Assembly (NCBI GenBank): GCA_012845835.1
Contig: JABAKD010000025.1
Location: forward strand, 29,271,761-29,335,760
DNA length: 64,000 nt
Direction of reading: 5' to 3'
Source: Undaria pinnatifida
Lineage: Eukaryota > Sar > Phaeophyceae > Laminariales > Alariaceae
Below, piece after piece: positions 12,515 to 24,200 of this stretch. Numbering within the stretch: the first letter of the stretch is position 1; the number at the start of each line of letters is the position of its first letter. Both the position numbers and the translations under genes were made by a program. A model generated the notes under the pieces. That model saw only the letters and a program-made list of their open reading frames with translations. It made no database searches and was not told the origin of the DNA.

Positions 12515-12845
12515 CTTTTCTTCTTTTTTCCTTTTTTCGCACATTTCTACTTTTCCAGCTTCTGGACAAACCGTGGACACAAGTGTCGTCCCTTCGCCCC
12601 CCGGTTCTTGCCTTCATTTTTTTATCGCGCATAGGGTTCAGCAGTCCCACTGCTCGTCGATTTTTCATCGAGTGTTGCTAACTCACGCTCTCGCGTTTTC
12701 CGCAAGTCAATTTGTGCGCAAGAAAAAGTCCCAACGAATTTATTCGTACGAGTATGCCGTCGGGGGGATTCGAACTCACGAAACTGATCCATACCAGGCT
12801 CGAGGATAACCTGATACGCCACCGGGGCGACCGGCTACCTGGTGT
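12515..12845 (-). repeat. SINE-like element, family A copy 2
   Basis: The best-preserved minus-strand copy. It has A-box-like GGTGGCGTATCAGG and B-box-like GAGTTCGAATCC, a body shared with the other copies, and a tail GAAGCTGGAAAAGTAG then AAAAAAGGAAAAAAG. Confidence 0.65.
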
Positions 12846-13280
12846 ATACCACACCACCGGTGATGACGTTTGGGCCTCTAAAAGCCTCATTTTCACCCGG
12901 TGTTACACTCCAGGGGTGTGATATACAGCGTATCCCGGTGCAGTGCGTGGTTATTTATTTGTTATTTGACAAAGCGTATCACCGGGGTGGTATACTCTAC
13001 GGGGTGTGATGTCAGTGGTTGCAAAGGAGTTTGGCTGCCACACTCCAAGCAGATAGAGGTGTGAAAAAAGGATATGATGGCAGTCAGTGGTCGGAGTTTT
13101 TGCTGCCACACTCCAGGAAGCCGGCAAGGGGTGTCATGGCAGTTAATGGTTGGAGGCTTTGCTGCCACACTTCAGGAAGGCGGCAAGGGGTGTGATAACA
13201 AGGGGTGTGGTAGCAGTGGTTGGGGGTGTTGTTTTCACCCTCCAAACAGGTGGAGGTGTGATAAAACGGATGTGACAGAA
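12846..13280. repeat. degenerate tandem repeat, TGCCACACTCCAG type
   Basis: Repeated GTTTTGCTGCCACACT(C/T)CAG and GGGGTGTGAT units with a period of roughly 55-65 bp. Related GGGGTGTG and TACACC motifs resume at 13600-13740. Confidence 0.6.
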
Positions 13281-13299
13281 TTGAGCGGTTCGAGGTTAT

Positions 13300-13323
13300 G
13301 GGTTAGGGTTAGGGTTAGGGTTC
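13300..13323 (+). repeat. interstitial telomere-like TTAGGG run
   Basis: Three to four perfect GGGTTA units inside ordinary sequence. This is too short and too far from any end to be a telomere. Confidence 0.85.
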
Positions 13324-13746
13324 GAGCTTTGCTGTGGTATCCTTCGAAGAAATGGGAGGCACAGGCGCGGTTTGCCGCAAAAAACAAGTGATCGAGCCTT
13401 GAGCACCGGTGCCGGTCGCAAGCCGCCGAAGAGCTTTGCCCACTGCGATGGGCCACACGTTCCCAAGACCTTTGCACCTTCTCCACCTCCATGGTGCTGG
13501 CCTCCATATAAGGTGGTACGCTCGCACACCTTTTGATAGATACTGCGTGTTTTCTCACATTTCTGCTCGCATCAAGGTAGCACCTAGGTAGGTGTCATGG
13601 TGATTATGAGACAAGACACCGTAGGAGGTGTGGTATACACCGTACCCCGGTGATAAATCGTGTTGTTATGTTGGGGTTTTAAGTTTGTTATTACCCAAGT
13701 GATACACTCGGGGTGTGGTGTACGACGTATAGGGTGAAGTACACCG

Positions 13747-14077
13747 TGTAGACATTCGTAAGCTAGGCAAGGTCTACTGACCAGAAAGTATCCCCCCTTG
13801 GCCTGAGGGGGGCTGGTCGGCACCATTCAGGTGCTAGGAAAGAAGAGAGAAGTTGTTGTATTAGCTCCGAACACAAGAAAACAACCGGTCTTAACTTCAT
13901 CCCCGAATCCCCATATCAGAATCCAGAAGAGGATAAGTAGAAACCCCTACTACAGTAGTTGTCTTCAGATCTAAATAACGTTCACACACCACACCAGATC
14001 CTCAACAGTCAATCGCCACCAAGGAGATCAACTCTCGTGTCTTACCACCAACACTACACACTCTCTGGTGCTCCACA
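13747..14077. repeat. LTR-like direct repeat, left copy
   Basis: 331 bp beginning TGTAG and ending CCACA. It is nearly identical to 16619-16939, differing by a 10-bp insertion and a few substitutions. TG...CA ends fit a long terminal repeat. No primer-binding site starting TGG was found just inside. Confidence 0.6.
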
Positions 14078-16618
14078 CAATGCCCCCAAAAGCGCGTTCC
14101 TACTCAAAGTAGTTCATGAACAAGCTTTGATCAAAAGTGAGCACCAGCTACACAAAACATCAAAGAAGACATGCATGTCGTTTTTGAAAGATAAACGACC
14201 ACATACATCTAGATACCATACCCAATGATTACGAGTCATGAAACATTGCAATACTTCACAAAAACATGCACACACGATCACCAGGCACGAATCATGCATT
14301 AAAACGTAGCCTTATCACCAATAAATACTACCAGGTACATTAATTCGTATATGTTTTCACACGCAAACTCCAAAAAACATACCTATATAAGTGGCAAGCC
14401 AAACAGAAACCCAAATAAAAATCCGCCGATCAAAAGATAAGCATCGTAAAAACCCTTTTACGACTACACGAATATTAATAGTTTCGTCCGCTTTCATCCA
14501 CAATTGTACCACAAACTCATGCACTCAACAAATGAATACCGTAAAAACGTTCCAGGAGATTTTCGCTCAAGTCACGCGAAAACCGCAGATAACTCACAGC
14601 GCAATCGTACCTCATTACTGCTTCAGCTTCGTCCTTATATGCATTTCACTAACATACCACGAACATGCATTACGCATTCAGCAAGCCTCGCTTGTTTGGA
14701 GACTAAAACAGCAGCGATACATGAGCACACTCATTGTACTACGACAGGACTAGACAATCGTCTCATGCGCCCAAAAACAGATAGCACAAATGACCCTACA
14801 AAAATGATCAATACAAAAATATACGGAAGACACCAATATCTACTACTCGTACACACAACAAGCACATACCAGGTATGTAACACCGTATAGTAAAATTGAA
14901 CATCGGGTTCTGTTGCTAGGCGGTTGGCCCCTAAGCAGTTTCCTTTAACTGGAGAGGTTCCTTAATTTTTCACTAAGAATACATCGGAATGCACATAGCG
15001 ATAGACTCTCACACTGCTCCTGTCTGATCATCAGAAACAACACAAATCCGCCTAAGAAACACGCCAATCCGTCGAACGCAATCAACGTATATGTTTTGTT
15101 TTCCTGCACGGTGCAGAACACACTCTGTGCATACTTCACTCTGCACTCAATGTGTGTGGAAAAACGCTCAATAGAACGCGCACACGGCAATACCAGTATA
15201 GGTTTTGCATCCGTTTTGCGGACGCGCCACGAAACCCCACGCGCTCGCTTCAACCCTATGGGTGAAAACGATATGCTAATGCACATGGGTGTGTATATAT
15301 CTTCGAACGCAAATTACGGTTTCATCCGATTTCGAACACGAGCTCCTTCAGGCTGACTCGTCCATATGCAGCGGGGACAGCAAGTACCAGGTTCTTTGCG
15401 GCAATACGTGGACATATTTGTTCTCGTGCAGAGGCCGTCGGCATGCACCACGCATTCAATAACCCCCCTTTTCAATAAACCTTCAGCAGCTACGACGAGA
15501 CTCTCGCTCTGTACAGAGGCACGCAACATGTACTCGCACCATAATGCATTAATTTTCGCGACAAGATCATTCTGCTACACACAAGCACTCAAACCATATT
15601 GACACCAGTTGCAAAGCACGCGTTGTATTATGCCACATACTGCTGTATGGGCAATCAACACAACACAAACCTAGACGGGGTATGATTTTAACAAGCAAAG
15701 CACGAAGCACACTTGCCCCTATTAATAGCTCAAATATACGACGCGACAAAGCACGCGACAACTACAGGTACAGCAGTATCTTCAAAAACAAATCAAACTC
15801 ACACCTTGAAATCAAGACGTGCGCGTGCTCCATGTTGGAGGCCAAGTCAGCACATAGCCTTCGCAAAACAAGAGCCATGCTCCCAGCGCCTGAAAGCATT
15901 CGAGTTATCAACCACCCCCTCTCAGCGGCACTCCACAGCTCCTCCTATTCGGAATTACAACTCGCAACCGCCTTCTCGAACGGCTGTATGCACGTGTGAT
16001 TTCCTCACTCCTCACTCCGCCTCCCGAAGTGGATTTTATATATAGTCTATCCTCGCGACGATCTAGAAGCGCAGATGGGGAGATTGAAGCACCTCGCCGC
16101 GTAGGGCACAATCACACGCTTCGCACGTGTTGCCGCGCCTTCTCCCTCGGAACGCGCGACGAGACAGCCCGCAGTCGGCACCGCTGAATCACCGCATTTC
16201 GGTGTGTTCACCTCGCCAGCATGCCCCCCGAAAGCCTTGAGCCCTCGGGATCGGCGGGTGTGTATTTGCTGCCCGAGTTGAACCTTCAGCGGATCAAATA
16301 AATCGTGCCTATACTGCGAGATTTTACAGAACCAAGTCAATCAACTCGATTCGAACCTCGCCATCATCAGATGTGGAGCCTGTTGCTGCAGCCCCTCCAC
16401 GCTGGGTGCGGTGCTGGGACATCGCTTCTAGCGGCCACTCGTGCGACCACAGCAGACCTCGTTCGGAGTCCAGAGGCAGCATATGGACACCGCCCTCATC
16501 GGGTCAGAGGGCTTCCTGCCGAAACGCGGCCCAATGCACACCTGCTGCCGCTGTCGCAATCGTACCAGAAAAAAATCGCTGACTAACGTCGGTGTGTTGA
16601 ACCTGAATTATCGATGAT
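14078..16618. mobile_element. interior of candidate non-autonomous LTR element
   Basis: 2.54 kb between the two direct repeats. No gag, protease, reverse transcriptase or integrase similarity was seen in any frame. The first 1.9 kb is AT-rich and has no gene. 16020-16600 is GC-richer with short open frames on both strands that I do not recognise. If real, the element is TRIM/LARD-like. Confidence 0.4.
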
Positions 16619-16939
16619 TGTAGGCACGCCTAAGCTAGGCAAGGTCTACTGACCAGAAAGTATCCCCCCTTGGCCTGAGGGGCACCATTCAGGTGCTAGG
16701 AAAGAAGAGAGAAGTTGTTGTATTAGCTCCGAACACAAGAAAACAACCGGTCTTAACTTCATCCCCGAATCCCCATATCAGAATCCAGAAGAGGATAAGT
16801 AGAAACCTCTACTATAGTAGTTGTCTTCAGATCTAAATAACGTTCACACACCACATCAGATCCTCGACAGTCAATCACCACCAAGAATATCAACTGTCGT
16901 GTCTTACCACCAACACTACACACTCTCTGGTGCTCCACA
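16619..16939. repeat. LTR-like direct repeat, right copy
   Basis: 321 bp, the partner of 13747-14077. The five bases flanking the pair (CACCG on the left, GTCCA on the right) are not a target-site duplication, which weakens the LTR reading. Confidence 0.6.
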
Positions 16940-18036
16940 GTCCACAACCGTCGTATTCGTACTCCGGTATCTTACCCACGAGCAGAGAAACTCCTACGCT
17001 CATGAGCGTACGCTCATACAGAGCACAGACAGGAGAACTGCTGAATCTCAGCAAACCAAGCGAAGCCAAACCCTAATTTGCAGTACGTATGCGTTCATCA
17101 GCCTGAACCAGCGAGGTTAGATATATGTGCTCAGCATCTGCAGCCTGCTATGCCTGCTAGCGACGTGTCTCGGTTCTCGCCCGGTCATCATTCAGAAGTG
17201 TCAGGGGAAAACTCGACAGCCCACACGTATGACAGACGTCTGCTTGAGAAACGACTTCCATGTGTTTGTATCTGGTGCCTCGTACGTGTATAGATATAGA
17301 TTCTGGAAGCAGGTGGCGGGAAGCCGCGCAGGAATGCTCAGTTATTGTTGATGATACACCACTCTGAGTCCTACGATACAACAGCAGTAGTCGCGTAGCT
17401 GGTCTGCTATCACATTGCAACAGTGCTGTTGGAGTACGCCCCAATATGCATGGTAGCTGCTGGCCTGCCTCTGCAACACTGCTGCCTCTGCAGTACGCCC
17501 CGTTATGCACCATCATCCGCCAACTGCCTGATAAGGTATGTGTGCAGTATCACACGCGGATCTTTATTAAATATGGCAATCTGTAACCTGTCTCAACGCC
17601 TGTCCGAACTGCAGGCTATTGCTGTCGTAGCCGCATCATTCCAGCACACACGACGGGTGTCTAATCACACCAGTACATACAGCAGCAGTATCTACTGACT
17701 TATCTTATCTTGTGTCTTGGCTGTTCTGCTTTTGCAGCACTGCTGCCGCAGTCTATGCATGGCTACTGCGGTATACATGGCTGCTAGGGTCTGTGACGGC
17801 CGTCTGAACTTCAGCAGTAGTACGCATGACAGCTGTTTTGCTGCGTAAAATGCTACGGGGTACCAGGTAGTACACTCGATAATGTAACGATGTATCTCAC
17901 ACCGCCCACTAGCAATGCCTCAGCAGCATAAGTCACACACAATTGCGTGAGACCTGGTACATAAAATAAACAGGAACCCTGCGTACAACCTGTAACGGCC
18001 ATCCTAACTCCATAAAATACCTCTGCCTCTTGCCAG
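16940..18036. other. no supported gene; possible TAF1C 5' region
   Basis: Low-information sequence with CTGCTG-rich patches. The TAF1C-like gene must have at least one exon upstream of 18037, but I could not identify it here. Confidence 0.4.
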
Positions 18037-18241
18037 ACCCTTGCCTCACGGCCGTGGGCGCTCCCGTGGCTCTAGCCCGCAACCTCGCCGGTTACTCCTC
18101 CCTGGGCCCACGGCGTCAGGGTCGCTGGGGTGCCTGGGAGAAAGACGGCACCGCCTTCAATGTCGCCGCGTCGTTCCTCAAAGAACGCCAGGACATATGC
18201 GTACCCGTGGAGCTGTTAACGAGCCTCATCCAGGAGGACAG
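18037..18241 (+). CDS. TAF1C: TAF1C-like, first exon found
   Basis: Acceptor CTCTTGCCAG|ACCC, donor GACAG|GTGTGC in phase 2. It encodes ...GTAFNVAASFLKERQD and VELLTSLIQED. It begins in phase 1 with no ATG, so it is not the first coding exon. GTG/GTT low complexity follows in the intron. Confidence 0.6.
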
Positions 18242-21200
18242 GTGTGCTGGCGTGTGGGGGTGTGGTGGTGGTGTGGTGGTGGTGATGGTGTTGGTGTTAT
18301 TGATGGTGTTGTTGCTGTTGTTGGTGGTGGTGGTGTTGGTGTTGGTATTGATGCTGTTGTTGGTGTTGTTGGCGATCCTATAGTAGCCCATTGGCATGGT
18401 CTAGCCCATTGGCATGATCTAGCCCATGGCCACAAAAAGGCACAAGGAGTCTACACGCAGGTAGGAAAACCAAACCGGACACAACTCATTTGTGCTCGCT
18501 CGTGGGTATGAGCGTGGCAGTGGGCGTGTGGGGTGGGTGCGGGGTGGGCGTGGGCTTGGGTGCAGGTTGCTCGGTGCTCGCTTGGGCGATCGCTGTGGTT
18601 GGTGCTCGGGGGGGCTTCTGAGTACACGCACGTAGTTTTGTGAAGTAAACAGAATTGCAGTTACAAGGGCATTAGCCGTTGACGTTGTAGTCAAGGCAAA
18701 GGAACGGAAGTTTTTTTTTCAACCATCAGCCGTTCGCCCGGAAGAGCCGCAGTGCTATTTACAGTATGTAGCTGTCTTTATTTGTTTGGGATATTTTTAG
18801 CTATTGAGATGCGTTTGCTTTTTTCCTGCAATCCCAAGGTGCCCAGCCAGCATCCTACTCGTATGTATGGAACGTGAACTCGATAAAGGAACTGTACAAC
18901 GGTATAGGAAGTACCTGGCAAATATTCATCGGTGTTTAATAGTAGGGGACTGACACTTCTAATTGCCTCTGGGTCTTAGAAACTTGGTGTGTCGGAAATC
19001 ACGCTGCAGCACGCCCTGCGAATTTTCGCCATCAAAGGCACACCTCTCTTCGCCAGCCTTGGAGTGCTTGAGCTGTCATTCTTTGTATGTTTTGCATTTT
19101 TCGCGTCTGCCGTGTCTACAACCATTTGCCACCCTCCTCGCCCCCCCCCCCCGACGCCGCCGCCCCACCCTCCACCCTGTCTGCGAAGCTCGCTCCTATA
19201 CGCACCCAGCGTAATATATGAAAGAGACGTAACGAGCGCCCAAATGGCAGAGGTGTCTATTAGGAGTAGGAACGGTGCTCCGTCTCCAAAGGGGTGTGTG
19301 GTCAATGGCCAATTGACTAAGGTAGCCAACGAATGAGCACGCCCACCCACCTCACTGCCACCCCTCCCCCCACCCTGCCTGCGACGCTCATGCCTATACA
19401 TCCCCCCCGCCGTCGATGCCGTCACCGCCGCCGTCACCTCGCCCTCCACCGTGCTTGCACTCCCATCTATACACGTCCAGCAAACTCAAAAAGTCGGCTC
19501 GCTGCCAGGACCTTCCGGACACGATCTGCTCCGACTTATCCTGGCCGGGCGCTTGCCTGGAGAGCATCTCCGCTGGAACCGGCGCCGCCCATTGGCCGGC
19601 GGTTTCGCCGCTTCTCGTCCACACCAGCGGCCCCGATAACGGTCGCCTTTCCCTGCTACGGCCACGCCTTGACAGTCCAGGCTCAACGACGAGTGACAGT
19701 GGCGGTGGTAACGATGGCGGTAACGGTGGTGGTGGGGAAGGTTGCGCGAGGAGGGCGGCGGCGGCGGCTGTAGCTGAATCCTCCGGGTCTGCCGGGAGGG
19801 TCGCAGTACCTACCGCCTCCGCGGCGGTGGAAGCGAAGGGGCTCTTGGCGCTTTATGCGGGGCCGATCCGACAGATAGCGGCGGTCGCAGGGAGGGCGGA
19901 CGCGCCTCCCAAGGTATTTGCGCGGTGTGATTACAGCGCCACCCTTGTGAAAGCTTGCACGCTTGTGGACCCTCTACATCACCGCGCCTCCTCCCCATCC
20001 TCTTCCGCTGCTGCTGCTGCCCAGAAGGGTGGCGGGAGGGTGCACGCGAGGAGGATCAAGAGGGCGCGGGTGGCGGCAGGGGTGGATCCCCTCTACGCCG
20101 CGGCGATGGAAGGCGCTAGCGAAGGCGCTGAACTTAACGACAACAACGATGACACGAATAACGATGGGGGGGGGCGTGAGAACGAAGGGGGGGAAGGAGA
20201 ACCGCAACCAGGGTATGACGGGTTTGCAGAGTTGGAAAAGCTCGTGTTCGCGAGGCGGCTAACAGCCGCAGTGTGCTCACCGTTCACGCAGGCTCACGCC
20301 GCCTTCTTAGACGAGGAGTTCCGGTTGTTCCAGTGGCGTGCGGACAGGGGGGCTTCCTTGCACGGGGCGGGACCGCTGCAATTCCCCGCGTCTCTTCCTG
20401 ACGCCGCGCCGCTGCCCATTGGCGCGGAGTCGCGCCGGCTAGTTAACACCGATGTAGCGCTAGATTACGGGAGCCATCCGAGGGTTTTGTGGATGGCGGG
20501 AAAGCACCGCGCGTGCCGGATAGATCTCCGCGAGAAGCCGTCTCCAGCGACCCTCGCCCCTGCGCTAGACCCCGGGGTGTACTTCCGCCCCCGAACCCCG
20601 CTTGGGCAGGGCAGCGTTGTTAACGGTGGGGGTGGGAAGATTGGGGGTAAGGGGGAGGCGCCGAAGATTCGCTCGCTCGTGGTCGGCCGCCGATCTGCGC
20701 ATGAGGTGTTTGTTGCTGCTGGGTTACACCTGGCCTGCATGGACGCGAGGTTTCCTAGAGATGTGGTGGCGAGGTGGGATTTGCCGCAGGAGGTGGACCA
20801 GCTCCGGTGGCTGCCTGGGTTGCCCGGCGGGCTCATGGGTTCGGAAGGTCAGTTTTTTTTTTTCGGAAAGCGTGCGCTACGGCAGTACAGTTGTGCTTGG
20901 CGTTAGGGCTGAATCGGCACACGAGACAGTCTGATGTGGAAGTGGAATTGTTGCAAACTTAAACCTTTTGTACCTACAAAGAATCTCACACGATTTCTAA
21001 GTAGGTTGTCTCCCCACAGCATAGGTCCAGTGCTACACAGCTTAAACTTTACTTTTACTTTTCCGCCGGAGGTGGAAAACAAATAAAGCGATGCTGCTCA
21101 CGACATGAATACGTGCTTACGACACCGCGCTGTGCTTGCGCCACACGCCTGGGACCACTCCGGGACTGCTACGGCTGTTTTGGCATGGTATATAGCTATC

Positions 21201-24200
21201 ATTGAAGCTACCGTGTGCCCCAAACGGCCCAATACCCGACGAGATATCTGGTATTCGCTTGCTCCCGCAGAATTGTGAAACCGTTGTCGTGAAAACCCTT
21301 CCGAATTCACAATTCTGCGGTAGCACGCGGATACCAGATATCCCGTCGAGTGTTGGGCCGTTTGGGGCACACCATGGCTTCAATAATGGCTCTGTTCCAT
21401 GCCAAAAACAGCCGTAGCAGTTCCGAAATGATCCGGGGCTTGTGTCGCAAGCACAGCGCGGTGTCGTAAGTAAGAGCTTACGACACCAGTCACGTAAATA
21501 GCATTACCCAAAAAAAAATTGTTGTTGGTGACAGGCGCGGCGGGGAGGCTTCGGGTCGCCCTGCTCGGTGCAGATTGCTGTCACTCACAGGATTGCGAAT
21601 CCTGACGCACGCTATGCATACTGCTGCCATGCGTGATATGGAGGAAGTGATGAGGATGATGATGAAGATGATGAGGATGACGATGAGGATGTTATTACGT
21701 TATCTTTTTTCCCTGAGATCTAGCCGGTGGTTGCGGAAATAGGCTGCATAGAACCTGGATGATGATCATCATAAGGATGGATAGGATTATGATAAGGACG
21801 ATGAGGATGGTTTTCTCGCATGATCTAGTTTCCCTGAAATCTGGCCGTTAGTTGCAAAAGCAGGTTATGTAGAAGCTCCCGTTTGAAGAAAAATAAGCGC
21901 AACAACAGCAAAACCTGCACCGCAGTACCGGTACGTAGGGGAACGGCTGTGGTATACCATCCCTTATCACATGCAAACCGACCATTATGCCAGGAACATA
22001 CAGAGTACAACCCCTTTCGGTACACCCCGAAATATTAAGAGTAGTGCAAACCAAAGAAAAAACAGCAAACGCACGTAAATTTGCACCACTTGGCACACGC
22101 CATGCAGACAGCTATCCGCACAGGGCTAGGGTTGCAGCACCTGTGCAAGAGGGCGGCACCGCGAACATCCATCGAAACCCGTCCCGCAATCTTTGTTTTG
22201 CCGCCTCTTTTCCGTTCCTGTGCTGCCGGCAGAGATTATCCTGGCCTCGGGCCGACGATCCCCAGGTTTCTACGTGAACACGTGGGCAAGTGACGTGCCG
22301 GGGTGGAGGGGGTACCAGGCTCAGCTAGGGCTAGACGAGACATCACCGGCGGTATCGGTGAGGCAGGAGTGTGCAAAATCTTTGCTGACGTTTTTGCTGC
22401 ACGTTTTGCTCTTGAGGTTTCAACGTGAAACTAACGTATTTGGGCTTCGATCCGACGCTGCTGTGCTTATCCGTCTTATGCTTGTACAGTATCTCACCGC
22501 CTATACGTATGTATGATCTGTTTGCGTGCGCACCACGATTGGGCTGCTCCGACGGGATCCTCAGGCGGCGAAGCGACCGCTAACGTTCTCCTTGCCGGCA
22601 ACGCCTCTCAGCAGAGACGAAACACGAAGCGGTGGACTTTTCGTGGCTATTCCGCCGCCTCGGAGCAGCGGCAACGATGGCGGCAGTGGTACCGCGAGTG
22701 AGTGTCGCACGCGAGGAGCTCTTTAGCTTCGAGTAAAGAGTCATTTTTTATTTTTTTGCGAGCGAATATGGGTTTCTGATTTTTACGTTGCCGAAAAAGA
22801 GAGATCCCTGTTTGGAGATGGCTGGTGCGACCGCTGACCGCCGACCACTAACTCGTGCAAGTTGACGACCGTTACAAATACCGTTCTGCGGACCGTAGTG
22901 GGTTAGGGGGGTCACTTTTTTTTTTTTTGCACTGGCTCGAGGTCACTCGCGCGAGTGACCCCCCTGTGCGTTTTGCGGCCTTCGGCAATCGTGCTGTGTT
23001 TAATTTTGTAACATGAATCCCCAGTGGAACGGAAAGCTACGATGCGCGAAAACAGATCGCCGAAAGATTTTTTTGTGTCAGTAAGCACAGAGTTACTCAT
23101 GCGAGTGGCTAAAAAAAAAACGGCAAAAAAGGATACCCCTCCCACCGTCGCGTCGGTCTGCCCTGTGCGCGCTGAGTTCCTTTGTGTTTGGTTTAGGCTA
23201 TTTTTTACTTTTATTTCTTCGCATGCTGCCGGGGTGCTCCAATTTTTTCTGAGGGCTCCACCCCTCGGGAGCTCCATCCCTCACTCCCCAAAAATTATTT
23301 TGATATTGGAATGTTTGCGAAGTATATAAACCACATACTTTGATCGGGAGGGAGTTGGGTAGGAACGCGTATTATATTATTAATAGTATTGAAACCGTAG
23401 AACGCCACAATCCATGGCCAACCCGAGCCGCAAAAAAAACAGCGAAAACGATCGATTCAGATTTTTTTTTTTTTCATCAGTACTTTTTTTTTTTCTAAGC
23501 TATTTTTGCCGTGGGTTAGTTGGCCTTAAATTGTAGGACATTCGTCAGTTTCATACTATTTTGAAGTTTTTTCTAACCCGACAGAGGTTGGGAATCGCAA
23601 ACACCCTATTTTGGGAGGTTCGCTAGTCAGTGTAGTTGAGGAAGCCGTGCCACGCCCTCCGTGGCATTGGATGAGCTACCAGCTAACACATGCCATAAAG
23701 GTTTCACATTTCTTTTTACATTTTTTTCCAACACAGCAGAGGTTCAAAATCGCAAACATCCTATCGGGAGGGTCGTTAGAAGGGTCATTAGCGTAATTGA
23801 GGAACCCCGCCAGTTGGAGACGTTTTCGCCAAAAATAGGTACTGTACTCCTACGGTGGGATGACTCCGTTGCTCTTTCATCGCTTTCGGTACGTACGTAG
23901 GTCGCTGAGTTTGGCTTATGCGAGAGTACATACTTCCGGTGTTTGTTTCGGTGCACACATACATCAAGTACTGCTGTTTCTGGTTTTTGACTAAACTCTG
24001 TACTTTCTTTTGGCTCGTACTTGTTCGAGTTCCACGGGTGGCGCATATTGAATGCAAGCGATTTTTTTTTGCCCATGCTAAACCCAGTGCTGTTTTAGGA
24101 TCTCATACTAAAACCATGCCCGGTAGCCCAGTACGTGTTGTTGCTATCTAAATCCAACACTGTGCTTGGCTCGTACTACAAACCAAATCCAGTAAATCTG

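Noticed and set aside
13300-13323. Telomere or chromosome end
   Set aside because: Only three to four units, with ordinary sequence and genes on both sides.
16047-16340. 97-codon minus-strand frame in a GC-rich patch
   Set aside because: No motif, no splice context and it lies inside the candidate LTR element; similarity to an RNA gene was considered but not supported.
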